A DNA stretch of 9,140 nucleotides, from NCBI GenBank assembly GCA_035547895.1, contig DASZTT010000196.1:1-9140 (forward strand), given 5' to 3'. Source of the stretch: 66-474 sp035547895. Lineage in GTDB: Bacteria; Pseudomonadota; Gammaproteobacteria; Xanthomonadales; Rhodanobacteraceae. The notes beneath the pieces were generated by a model. The model had not been told where the DNA came from. It searched no databases and saw nothing but the letters and a program-made list of their open reading frames with translations. Both the position numbers and the translations under genes were made by a program. Shown here in pieces: positions 1-6,544 of this stretch (the first letter of the stretch is position 1; every line of letters starts with the position of its first letter).

Positions 1-1
1 C

Positions 2-1858
2 ATCAAGCTCGACCGCGAGGAACGTCCAGACATCGACCGCGCCTACCAGCTCGCGCACCAGGCGCTGAGCGGCCGCGGCGGCGGCTGGCCGCTGACGGCG
101 TTCCTCGATCCGCAGGATCTCTCGCCGTTCTACATCGGCACGTATTTTCCGCCCACACGTCGCCATGGCCTGCCTGGTTTTCCGGAAGTGCTGCAGCGCG
201 TGCGGCAATACTTCGACAGCCATCGCGGCGAACTGCGCGCGCAGGCGGGCCAGCTGCACGACTGGATGCAGCACGCGCACGTGGACGCTTCCGGATCGAC
301 GATCGAACCTGAAGCCGTGCGGGCGCTCGCAATGCAACGCATCGCCGCGCGGTCCGATTCCAGATACGGCGGCAACGCGGGCGCGCCCAAGTTTCCACGT
401 GCGACGGAACTGGAGTGGCTGCTGGATGCCGGCGGCACGAATGTCGCTGCATCCGGGATGGCGCATCTGACGCTCGCCAACATGGCGGCGCGCGGCCTGC
501 AGGATCATCTGGGTGGCGGATTCTTTCGCTACTGCGTGGATGCGGAGTGGACGATTCCGCATTTCGAAAAGATGCTGTACGACAACGCGCAGTTGTTGCC
601 GGTGTACGCACGTGCCGCCGCGGACGGGAACGCCGACGCAGCGTTGCGCGAAACGGCGGCGGCGGCCGCGCATGGCATCGCCGGGTGGCTCGCGCGCGAC
701 CTGACCGCGCCGGACGGCGCATTTTTCAGCTCACTCGACGCGGACAGCGAACACGAAGAAGGCAAGTTCTATCTGTGGACCAGGGACGATGTGCGCGGCG
801 CATTGGGCGAAGCCGATTTCCCGCTGGCGGAGGCCGCGTTCGGGCTGGAGGCGCCGCCGAACTTCGAAGGCCGCGCCTGGCATCTGCTGCGCGCGGTTCC
901 ACTCCGGGCGCTGGCCCGACGCTTCGAGCTGACGCCCGCGGAAACCGCGCGGCGACTGGACGGCATCCGCGGCCGCCTGCTCGACGCCCGCAGCACACGC
1001 ATTCCGCCGGCGCGCGACGACAAGGTCCTCACGGCGTGGAATGCGCTCGCGATAGCGGGCCTTTCGCGCTGCGCGCGCCTGCTGGACGAGACGCACTGCG
1101 CCGGCATGGCGACGCGCGCGCTGGACGCGTTGCGTGGATCGGTCTGGATCGAGGGGAAGCTGTACGCCAATGCCGCGGAACCGGCGTGGCGCATCGCCGG
1201 TTTCCTCGACGACCATGCATTTCTCTTGGAAGCGCTGCTCGAAACCCTGCAACTGGCCTTCGATCCGCGCGACCTCGAGTGGGCCATCGCACTCGCCGAC
1301 GCGCTGCTCGACCGGTTCGGCGATGCAGCATCCGGCGCATTCCGCTTCTCGACGCCGCAGCACGCCACACCACTGCCCTCCAATGAGAACTGGACGGACG
1401 ATGCCTTGCCGAACGGCAGCGCGGTGGCGATCCGCGCGTTGCTGCGGCTGGGCCATCTGGTCGGGGACACGCGATATCTCGAGCGCGCGGCGCGTGCGCT
1501 GCAAGCCGCGACCGGTGCCTTGAACCGATACCCGGATGCCTGCCCCACGCTGGTGCGCGCGCTGGAGGAGTCCGTCCGCCCGCGTCCGCAGATCGTGATC
1601 CGCTGTCCCCCGGCGCGCGCCGCGGATTGGCAAGCGGCCGTGCATTCCGCCTTGCGCGAAACGGGCCTCATGCCCGGCGGTGATCCCGTCGATGCGTTCC
1701 TGATTCCGGACGATGCAACGGATCTGCCCGGCGTGCTCGCCGCACGCGAACCCCGCGGCGACGGCGTCGCCTACGTCTGCTCGGGACTGGTTTGCCAGGC
1801 GCCGGTCACTGCGCCTAATGCACTCGCCGAGGCATTGCACGCGGCGGTTTCGACCTGA
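2..1858 (+). CDS. DUF255 / YyaL (SPATA20-type) thioredoxin-fold protein, 5' partial
   Basis: The gene runs in from upstream: frame 2 is open from the first base, and 618 residues are visible. Relatives are usually about 670-700 aa, so roughly 60-80 N-terminal residues, including the WCHVM-type cysteine motif of the thioredoxin-like domain, lie outside. Counting from the codon at base 2, family landmarks are KLDREERPDID (2-12), GGWPLTAFLDP (27-37), FYIGTYFPP (43-51), YGG...PKFP (122-132), DHLGGGFFRYCVD (168-180), PHFEKMLYDN (186-195), DADSEHEEGKFYLW (246-258), RDDKVLTAWN (338-347) and NWTDDALPNGSA near 404. The C-terminus has AYVCSGLVCQAPV, matching the family's usual terminal VC..F.CQAPV segment. 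The layout is an N-terminal thioredoxin-like domain, then a six-hairpin alpha/alpha barrel. The biochemical role is not settled in the family; catalysis on a sugar-like or thiol substrate is conjecture. Its stop is 4 bp from the stop of a convergent gene. Confidence 0.93.
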   Translation: MKLDREERPDIDRAYQLAHQALSGRGGGWPLTAFLDPQDLSPFYIGTYFPPTRRHGLPGFPEVLQRVRQYFDSHRGELRAQAGQLHDWMQHAHVDASGSTIEPEAVRALAMQRIAARSDSRYGGNAGAPKFPRATELEWLLDAGGTNVAASGMAHLTLANMAARGLQDHLGGGFFRYCVDAEWTIPHFEKMLYDNAQLLPVYARAAADGNADAALRETAAAAAHGIAGWLARDLTAPDGAFFSSLDADSEHEEGKFYLWTRDDVRGALGEADFPLAEAAFGLEAPPNFEGRAWHLLRAVPLRALARRFELTPAETARRLDGIRGRLLDARSTRIPPARDDKVLTAWNALAIAGLSRCARLLDETHCAGMATRALDALRGSVWIEGKLYANAAEPAWRIAGFLDDHAFLLEALLETLQLAFDPRDLEWAIALADALLDRFGDAASGAFRFSTPQHATPLPSNENWTDDALPNGSAVAIRALLRLGHLVGDTRYLERAARALQAATGALNRYPDACPTLVRALEESVRPRPQIVIRCPPARAADWQAAVHSALRETGLMPGGDPVDAFLIPDDATDLPGVLAAREPRGDGVAYVCSGLVCQAPVTAPNALAEALHAAVST

Positions 1859-1862
1859 CGCT

Positions 1863-2354
1863 TCACAGCACCACCGGCTTGTCCGGCAACACGTTGCGGC
1901 GGCCCGGGCCGGGCGGCAGGTACAACTCCAGCAGATTGTGCGTGGCGCTGATGCCGTCCAGCGCGCCTTCCTTCCAGTGTTCCTGCCGGAACTGTTCGCT
2001 CATGAAACCGATGATGCGCTCCCACGAACCCTCCGGCACGCGCGCGGCCACGCCACGATCGGGAATGATCTCGATGGTGTAGTCGCCCAGCAGCACGTAA
2101 ATCAGGATGCCCGTGCGCCGCTCGGTATCCCACACCTTCAGTTCGCCGAACACGCTTTCGGCGCGCGCGCGAATGCGCCGCCCGCCGAGCAGGTAGCGCG
2201 CCGGCAGGCGCGCTTCGACCGCGAAGCAGATTTCGCCATCGTGCTTCACTTCGCCCGCCGCGATCGCTTCCTGGATTTCCTGCATCGCAGCGGGCGGAAA
2301 CGCCCGGCTCGCAGGCGCGTGGAACCAGTGCCGCAACCATCGCATCGCATCCAT
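1863..2354 (-). CDS. TPM-domain protein (TLP18.3/Psb32/MOLO-1 family), cytoplasmic-type, 163 aa
   Basis: The protein is 163 aa and starts MDAMRWLRHW. The ATG overlaps the preceding TPM gene's stop as TGATG, and a good Shine-Dalgarno (AGGGAG, 6-nt spacer) sits just before it, so start choice is firm although the frame stays open upstream. Residues 20-140 carry the TPM-like fold: a helical start (AAMQEIQEAIAAGEVKHDGEI), then ARAESVFGELKVWDTERRTG (64-82), the beta strands ILIYVLLGDYTIEIIPDRG (83-101) and a WERIIGFMSEQFR helix (111-123). There is no signal peptide and no convincing membrane helix, unlike the upstream partner. The overlap implies translational coupling in the lemA unit. The related LemA-TPM-TPM trio is common in proteobacteria; its function is not established, with envelope stress or membrane-protein maintenance being suggestions only. 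Confidence 0.9.
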   Translation of the reverse strand: MDAMRWLRHWFHAPASRAFPPAAMQEIQEAIAAGEVKHDGEICFAVEARLPARYLLGGRRIRARAESVFGELKVWDTERRTGILIYVLLGDYTIEIIPDRGVAARVPEGSWERIIGFMSEQFRQEHWKEGALDGISATHNLLELYLPPGPGRRNVLPDKPVVL

Positions 2355-3262
2355 CACCAACTCCCTGAAGCGCCGCCGCCACCGGTGCTGCCACCGCCGC
2401 CGGAAAAACCGCCGCCACCACCAAAGCCGCCGCCGCCGAATCCGCCACCACCGAAGCCGCCGCCGCCAAAGCCGCCCCAGCCGCCGAAGCCGCCGCGCCG
2501 CGCGAAGGTGCCGCCGGTTCCGCCGACGAAGCCGAATACCAATCCGATCAGGCCGAAGGCCAGCCCGAGCGGCCAAAGCCCACTGAACACCCACGACAAC
2601 CCGCCGGTCAGCGCACCCACGACGCCTGCACGCGGCACGCGCGGCAGGCGGCCGAACATTCCGCGCGCCCACACGAGCATGAAGCCCGCGACCAGCAGCC
2701 CGGTGAACCAATCCTGCCCGTGCGCGACGCCGCCGGTGTTGCGCTGCGGGCCCTGCAGCGGCGGCGGCAGCGGTTCGCCGTCGATCAGTTTGGTCAACGC
2801 GCCGATCGCGTCGTCCAGGCCGCCGTAAAAATCACCCACACGGAACTTCGGCGACAGGTATTCGCGGATGATGCGCGACGCCGCGGCGTCGGGAATCGCG
2901 CCCTCGAGTCCGTAACCTGTTTCGATCATCGCGCGATGGTCGTCTTTCGCCACGACCACCAGCACGCCGTCGTCCACGTTCTTGCGCCCGATCTTCCACT
3001 GGTCGAACACGCGGGTCGCGTAATCGGCGATGTCCTCGGGCTGCGTCGAAGGCAGCATCAACACCACGACCTGCGCGCCCTTCCGTTGTTCCAGCGCGGC
3101 GAGCTGACTTTCGAGCTGTTGCGTCTGCTGCGCCGTGAGCGTGCCGGTCAGGTCGGTCACCCGCGCCTTCAGTGCCGGCACCGCGACCTCGGCGTGCGCG
3201 ATGCCGGTGAGCGCGAACACGAGGCCCGCAAACAGCATCCAGCAATGAAGCGCGTCCTTCAC
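2354..3262 (-). CDS. Secreted/membrane TPM-domain protein (YgcG type) with Gly-rich C-terminal tail
   Basis: I place the start at a GTG at 3262, seven bases after the lemA stop, giving 302 aa. It begins with a signal peptide (MKDALHCW, hydrophobic MLFAGLVFALTGIAHA, likely cleavage after residue 24). An ATG at 3355 would add 31 very basic residues but would overlap the conserved end of lemA by 86 bp. An ATG at 3238 would leave a signal peptide with no positive N-region. The TPM domain spans about 34-165: VTDLTGTL, KGAQVVVLMLPSTQPEDIADYA, DQWKIGRKNVDDGVLVVVAKDD, ETGYGLEGAIPDAAASRII, KFRVGDFYGGLDDAI, then INGEPLP-like IDGEPLPPP. Two or three membrane helices follow (WFTGLLVAGFMLVWA and AGVVGALTGG through GLIGLVFGFVGG). 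The last 46 residues are GGGGF-type repeats. The domain likely faces the periplasm, anchored by the later helices. Function is unproven. Confidence 0.92.
   Translation of the reverse strand: MKDALHCWMLFAGLVFALTGIAHAEVAVPALKARVTDLTGTLTAQQTQQLESQLAALEQRKGAQVVVLMLPSTQPEDIADYATRVFDQWKIGRKNVDDGVLVVVAKDDHRAMIETGYGLEGAIPDAAASRIIREYLSPKFRVGDFYGGLDDAIGALTKLIDGEPLPPPLQGPQRNTGGVAHGQDWFTGLLVAGFMLVWARGMFGRLPRVPRAGVVGALTGGLSWVFSGLWPLGLAFGLIGLVFGFVGGTGGTFARRGGFGGWGGFGGGGFGGGGFGGGGFGGGGGFSGGGGSTGGGGASGSW
2357..2494 (-). repeat. Glycine-rich low-complexity tail encoded by tandem GGGGF-type codons
   Basis: The final 46 codons of the membrane TPM protein encode units of the form FGGGG, seen at least three times in exact succession, then FGGGGG, FSGGGG and STGGGG, ending ASGSW. 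On the plus strand this appears as runs of ccgccg and ccaaag. Gly-rich tails with phenylalanine are usual for this family (YgcG type). The near-identical repeats make slippage and length variation between strains likely. Confidence 0.85.
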
Positions 3263-3269
3263 GACCTGC

Positions 3270-3896
3270 TCAATGCGCGCTCGAAGCGGACGCAGGCGCG
3301 GGTGCCGATCCAAAGTCCACTTTCGGCGCCGTCGAAATCGCGGCTTCGTTTTCAACGGTGAAGTTGGGCTTCACCTGGTATCCGAACGCCTTGGCGGTCA
3401 GATTGACCGGAAAGCCGCGGATGTAGCTGTTGTAGTCCTGCACGGCCTGCACGTAGCGATGGCGCGCGACGGTGATGCGATTCTCGGTGCCTTCGAGTTG
3501 CGCCTGCAGGTTCTGGAACAAGCCGTCGGCTTTCAGGTTCGGATAGTTTTCCGACACCGCCATCAGGCGCGTCAGCGCGCTCGACAGTTCACCCTGCACC
3601 GCCTGGTATTTGGCCAGGGATGCCGCATCGTCGGCGTTCACCGTCACCTGCCCCACTTTCGCGCGCGCCTCGGTGACTTCCCGGAACACCTGCTCCTCGT
3701 GCGCCGCATAACCCTTCACCGTCGCGACCAGGTTCGGCACCAGGTCGGCGCGGCGCTGGTACTGGTTGACCACTTCCGACCAGGCGGCCTTGACCGCCTC
3801 GTCCTTGGTCTGGATCTGGTTGTAGCCGCAGCCCGACAGCAGGCCGCAGGCCAGCACCAGCACGCAACAGGAAACGGCAAGCCGGACAGCACGCAT
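3270..3896 (-). CDS. lemA: LemA family lipoprotein
   Basis: This is a 208-aa protein. The ATG at 3896 has a well placed Shine-Dalgarno (GGAGA about 6 bases upstream). The N-terminus is a lipoprotein signal: MRAVRL, a hydrophobic stretch, then the lipobox LSGC with the acceptor cysteine at residue 23. The mature part carries the LemA hallmark from W39 to about E67 (EVVNQYQRRADLVPNLVATV, then KGYAAHE), a long helical segment (VTEARAKVGQV, KYQAVQGELSSALTRLMAV, YPNLKADGLFQNLQAQLEGT, ENRITVARHRYV) and the conserved YNSYIRGFPVN and FGYQVKPNF motifs. The tail KVDFGSAPAPAS is typical. The fold is expected to be a four-helix bundle anchored to the membrane by lipid. It is the first gene of a unit with two TPM-domain genes. 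LemA's molecular role is not firmly known. Confidence 0.95.
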   Translation of the reverse strand: MRAVRLAVSCCVLVLACGLLSGCGYNQIQTKDEAVKAAWSEVVNQYQRRADLVPNLVATVKGYAAHEEQVFREVTEARAKVGQVTVNADDAASLAKYQAVQGELSSALTRLMAVSENYPNLKADGLFQNLQAQLEGTENRITVARHRYVQAVQDYNSYIRGFPVNLTAKAFGYQVKPNFTVENEAAISTAPKVDFGSAPAPASASSAH

Positions 3897-3923
3897 GGGG
3901 GTTCTCCGAGCCAGTGGCCGGTG

Positions 3924-3952
3924 ATTGCAGCATGCGCGGCAGGCGCGCGCAA
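3924..3952 (-). promoter_or_regulatory. Possible sigma-70-type promoter for the lemA unit
   Basis: On the minus strand TTGCGC (3952-3947) and TGCAAT (3929-3924) are separated by exactly 17 bases, about 28 bases before the lemA ATG. They match the -35 and -10 consensus at only 3 of 6 and 4 of 6 positions, so the call rests mainly on spacing and location. Confidence 0.28.
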
Positions 3953-3990
3953 CGGCGCGAAGCGGCATCCGCGATCGGGTCGGCCCATCG

Positions 3991-4022
3991 AGGAAAGATT
4001 CCGGCCTTCGCCGGAATGACGG
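3991..4022. repeat. REP-like dispersed palindrome (hairpin) between dgkA and lemA
   Basis: There is a perfect 8-bp inverted repeat, ATTCCGGC (3998-4005) and GCCGGAAT (4010-4017), around a CTTC loop, followed by GACG. The minus strand reads CGTCATTCCGGCGAAGGC and translates in one frame to SFRRRPES, the familiar signature of short dispersed palindromic repeats in many proteobacterial genomes. It begins only a few bases after the dgkA stop, so the hairpin could protect or end the dgkA transcript. There is no T-run, so I do not call it a rho-independent terminator. Only one copy is visible here. Confidence 0.65.
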
Positions 4023-4027
4023 CAGAT

Positions 4028-4399
4028 TCAAAACGCGCGCGGAATCAGAATCACGCACCAGATCACCAGCACGTTGATCATCAGCAGGAACACCGCGGCC
4101 GAACCCATGTCCTTGGCGCGGCCGGCCAGTTCGTGCAGTTCGGGCCAGAGCTTGTCGACCACGCATTCGATCGCGGAGTTCAGCAGTTCCGCCGCCAGCA
4201 CCGGCAACAGCGCACCGGCGAGCAACGCCTTCTCGACCGCGCCGTGCCCCAGCCACACCCCGATCGGAAACAGGATCACCAGCAGGATCACCTCGAGACG
4301 AAACGACGCCTCGATGCGCCATCCCGCGCGCAATCCCTTCATTGACCACATGAACGCCAGCCAGATCTGGCGCGGTCCGCGATTGATGTTGCTGGGCAT
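4028..4399 (-). CDS. dgkA: Diacylglycerol kinase (prokaryotic DgkA type)
   Basis: This 123-aa integral membrane enzyme phosphorylates diacylglycerol with ATP to phosphatidic acid, recycling lipid left over from periplasmic glucan or lipid A modification. Its length matches E. coli DgkA (122 aa). Conserved segments are KGLRAGWRIEASFRLE (21-36), AELLNSAIECVVD (70-82) and ELHELAGRAKDMGSAAV (87-103). Residues matching the E. coli active site are present: E30, E36, E71, N74, E78, K96 and D97. Three membrane helices are evident (about 36-51, 57-78 and 99-118). The ATG at 4399 has a GGGGAG Shine-Dalgarno with a 6-base spacer. The gene follows the 72-aa ORF by 32 bp in the same direction, so the two may be co-transcribed. 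Confidence 0.96.
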   Translation of the reverse strand: MPSNINRGPRQIWLAFMWSMKGLRAGWRIEASFRLEVILLVILFPIGVWLGHGAVEKALLAGALLPVLAAELLNSAIECVVDKLWPELHELAGRAKDMGSAAVFLLMINVLVIWCVILIPRAF

Positions 4400-4431
4400 C
4401 GACGCTCCCCGTGCCGCGTTGCGCAGTGCGC

Positions 4432-4650
4432 TCAGGACGCCAACCGCTTGTGCGGTTCGCTGATGATCTTCTTGTTGCTGACCGCCACGCTGCCGACCAT
4501 CAACAGCCGCAGGTCGCGGACGATGTAGTCGGCCAGCGCCTCGTCGGAAATGTCGTCGCCGTCGATGTCGAGCCGGAAATCCCAACCCTTGAGGCCGCCG
4601 CCGTTGCTGAAGACAATTTCAAAATCGAACTGGACGCGCTTCTGTTCCAC
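4432..4650 (-). CDS. Small conserved-looking hypothetical protein, 72 aa
   Basis: I do not recognise a characterised family. The frame is open further upstream to 4752, but that extension would overlap the divergent DUF3311 gene and reads as Gly/Arg-rich noise. A GTG at 4650 gives a compact 72-aa protein beginning MEQKRVQFDFEIVFSN, with a weak GGA about 5 bases before it. The text looks like a real folded domain: FDFEIVF strand, GGGLKGWDFRLDIDGDD, then a helix ISDEALADYIVRDLRLLMV, then a strand GSVAVSNKKII and a basic tail EPHKRLAS. It has no signal peptide or membrane helix, so it should be cytoplasmic. It lies 32 bp before dgkA in the same direction and is divergent from the transporter block. 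Start position is the weakest part of this call. Confidence 0.72.
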   Translation of the reverse strand: MEQKRVQFDFEIVFSNGGGLKGWDFRLDIDGDDISDEALADYIVRDLRLLMVGSVAVSNKKIISEPHKRLAS

Positions 4651-4735
4651 GGATTCCGGACCGGCGGCGAAGGCGCGTATGATGCCACGGCCCGCCACCG
4701 GACGTCCTGCCCCGAACCCAAGGAGCACGCACCCC
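4651..4735. promoter_or_regulatory. Divergent intergenic region with possible promoter for DUF3311-mctP
   Basis: These 85 bp separate two divergent genes, so both promoters should lie here or slightly inside the genes. On the plus strand TATGAT (4678-4683) is a fair -10 match. The best -35 candidate, TTCCGG at 4654-4659, is poor. The Shine-Dalgarno AGGAG (4721-4725) stands 10 bases before the DUF3311 ATG. I see no clear operator dyad. Confidence 0.3.
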
Positions 4736-4918
4736 ATGTCGCGCAAACTCATCCCCTGGTTGTTGCTGATTCCGTTCGTCGCGCTGCTGTGGGTGCCGTT
4801 CTACAACCGCACGCAACCGGCGGTCGCGGGATTCCCGTTCTTCTATGTGTGGCAATTCGCGTGGGTGGTGCTGGCCGCGATCCTGACCTGGATCGTGCAT
4901 CGCGGGTGGCGCGCATGA
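4736..4918 (+). CDS. DUF3311 small membrane protein, symporter partner
   Basis: This is a 60-aa protein with an ATG at 4736 and AGGAG upstream. It has two membrane helices: about 6-20 (IPWLLLIPFVALLWV) and about 37-55 (VWQFAWVVLAAILTWIV). The loop between them carries the DUF3311 signature PFYNRTQPAVAGFPFFYVWQ. Members of this family are typically encoded directly before a sodium:solute symporter, as here, where the stop overlaps the next start as ATGA. By analogy with other small subunits of SSS transporters it may help assemble or stabilise the permease; this is inferred, not shown. Confidence 0.9.
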   Translation: MSRKLIPWLLLIPFVALLWVPFYNRTQPAVAGFPFFYVWQFAWVVLAAILTWIVHRGWRA

Positions 4919-6465
4919 TGCCTTCGGGATCGGGTATCCGCTTCGACGCCACCGCGCTCGGCGTGTTCGCGTTCTTTTCCGCCGCCATCACCATCATGGG
5001 TTTCGTCGCGGCGCGCTGGCGGCGCGGCGACCTCTCGCAATTGCACGAATGGGGCTTGGGCGGGCGTCGTTTCGGCGCGTTCGTCACCTGGTTCCTGCTG
5101 GGCGGCGATCTTTACACCGCCTACACCCTGATCGCGGTGCCGGCGCTGGTGTACGCGGTCGGCGCCTACGGTTTCTTTGCGATGCCGTACACCGTGTTCG
5201 TGTATCCGCTGGTGTTCCTGACCATGCCGCGGCTCTGGAACGTCTGCCGCAAGCATGGCTGGATCACTTCGGCGGATTTCGTGGAAGGCCGCTACGGCAG
5301 TCGCGGACTGGCATTGGCGGTGGCCGTGACCGGCGTGCTTGCGACCATGCCGTACATCGCGCTGCAGCTCGTCGGCCTCGAGAAGGTGTTCGAGGCGATG
5401 GGCCTCGGCGCGATCGGCATCGGCCGCGAGACGCCGCTGATCATCGCGTTCGTGATCCTGGCTCTGTACACGTATTCCAGCGGCCTGCGTGCGCCGGCGC
5501 TGATCGCGTTCGTGAAGGACGCGATGCTCTACATCACCGTCATCGCGGCGGTGGTGATCATCCCGATCAAGCTGGGCGGCTACGGCGCGGTGTTCGATGC
5601 CGCCGAAAAGGCCTTCGCTGCAAAGGGCGGCGACACCGGCGTGCTGCTGAAGCCCGACCAGTACTGGTCGTTCGCGACGCTGGCGCTCGGTTCGGCGTTC
5701 GCGCTGTTCCTGTACCCGCATGCGACTACCGCGACGCTGTCGGCCGACAGTCCGCAAACCATCCGCCGCAACGCGGTGTGGCTGCCCGCGTACAGCGTGA
5801 TGCTGGGGCTGGTCGCGCTGCTCGGCTACATGGCGCTGGCCGCGCACGTCGACGTCAAGGACGGCTCGATGGCCGTGCCCGCGCTGATCAACGCCAGCTT
5901 TCCACCGTGGTTCGCCGGATTCTGCTTCGCCGCGATCGCGCTGGGCGCACTGGTGCCGGCGGCGATCATGTCGATTGGCGCTGCGAACCTTTTCACGCGC
6001 AACCTCTGGCGGCCGTACGTCAACGGCAAGCTGACCGGCGCGCAGGAATCGCGGATCGCCAAGAACATCTCGCTGCTGGTGAAGTTCGGCGCGCTGCTGG
6101 CGGTGCTGTACCTGCCCACGAAGTTCGCGATCGACCTGCAACTGCTGGGCGGCATCTGGATGCTGCAGATTTTCCCGGCGGTGATCTGCGGATTGTTCAC
6201 GCGCTGGCTGCGCGCTTCCGCGCTGCTGCTCGGCTGGCTCGCGGGCATGGTGCTCGGCAGCGCGCTCGCCTGGCAGCAGGGACTGAAGCCGGTATACACC
6301 TTTGTTCTTGGCGACGCGCGCTACGGCATCTACATCGGCCTGCTGGCGCTGGTGCTGAACTTCGTCGTCGCCGTCATCGCCACGCCGCTCGCGGCGATGC
6401 TGAAGCGCCAGGCACCCGCTGATCGTGTCGACAAAATCGATTTCGAGGACGCGGTGCCCGATTGA
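4915..6465 (+). CDS. mctP: Sodium:solute symporter, monocarboxylate permease MctP type
   Basis: This 516-aa inner-membrane permease belongs to the SSS family (TC 2.A.21). The start is the ATG at 4915, overlapping the DUF3311 stop as ATGA; a second ATG follows directly. The sequence matches the MctP subfamily: HEWGLGGRRFGAFVTWFLLG (44-63) then GDLYTAYTLIAVPALVYAVG, MPRLWNVCRKHGWITSADFV (104-123), VTGVLATMPYIALQLVGLE (138-156), LSADSPQTIRRNAVWLPAYS and SIGAANLFTRN (353-363). About 13 hydrophobic helices span the protein. Rhizobium MctP carries lactate, pyruvate and related monocarboxylates; substrate here is inferred by family only. It shares direction with DUF3311 and with the TonB receptor downstream. 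The C-terminal tail is short and acidic (DKIDFEDAVPD). Confidence 0.93.
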   Translation: MMPSGSGIRFDATALGVFAFFSAAITIMGFVAARWRRGDLSQLHEWGLGGRRFGAFVTWFLLGGDLYTAYTLIAVPALVYAVGAYGFFAMPYTVFVYPLVFLTMPRLWNVCRKHGWITSADFVEGRYGSRGLALAVAVTGVLATMPYIALQLVGLEKVFEAMGLGAIGIGRETPLIIAFVILALYTYSSGLRAPALIAFVKDAMLYITVIAAVVIIPIKLGGYGAVFDAAEKAFAAKGGDTGVLLKPDQYWSFATLALGSAFALFLYPHATTATLSADSPQTIRRNAVWLPAYSVMLGLVALLGYMALAAHVDVKDGSMAVPALINASFPPWFAGFCFAAIALGALVPAAIMSIGAANLFTRNLWRPYVNGKLTGAQESRIAKNISLLVKFGALLAVLYLPTKFAIDLQLLGGIWMLQIFPAVICGLFTRWLRASALLLGWLAGMVLGSALAWQQGLKPVYTFVLGDARYGIYIGLLALVLNFVVAVIATPLAAMLKRQAPADRVDKIDFEDAVPD

Positions 6466-6544
6466 AGTAAACCAATGGCCTATGGCGTAACCGGACAGGA
6501 TCGGCGAAAGTAAACGATTGCCGTTCGCGTTTACGGAACCCACG
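6466..6544 (+). promoter_or_regulatory. Leader of the TonB receptor gene with GTAAAC half-sites and a 7-bp dyad
   Basis: In this 79-bp gap AAGTAAAC occurs twice in the same orientation (6465-6472 and 6508-6515, 43 bp apart), and the second copy forms a perfect dyad with an inverted copy: GTAAACG (6510-6516), an 11-base spacer, CGTTTAC (6528-6534). The dyad touches the ribosome binding site (GGAA, 6535-6538). It could be an operator for a dimeric regulator or an RNA hairpin controlling translation. I see no convincing -35/-10 pair, so the receptor may also be read through from mctP. Confidence 0.45.

Noticed and set aside
731..1840. 369-aa and 300-aa open frames antisense to the DUF255 gene
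   Set aside because: Arg/Ala-rich composition, opposite a gene with strong family motifs in frame throughout.
2370..2500. Possible CRISPR-like or microsatellite array
   Set aside because: The periodicity is codon-based and follows the Gly-rich protein tail; there are no spacers.
1713..2828. 371-aa plus-strand frame with a long proline-rich stretch
   Set aside because: The PPPPKPP run is simply the reverse reading of the Gly-rich tail codons of the TPM protein, and the rest opposes two well-supported genes.
4411..4914. 168-residue N-terminal extension of the mctP frame
   Set aside because: It overlaps the minus-strand 72-aa gene and DUF3311 and has no membrane or family features. The ATGA overlap start at 4915 is far more natural.
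4843..6543. 566-aa open frame antisense to mctP
   Set aside because: Its translation is rich in Arg, His, Gln and Ala with no fold-like pattern, and it lies opposite a clear symporter. This is the usual high-GC antisense artefact.
6466..6544. Fur box before the TonB receptor
   Set aside because: There is no GATAATGATAATCATTATC-like sequence; the AT-containing elements are GTAAAC half-sites with a different symmetry.
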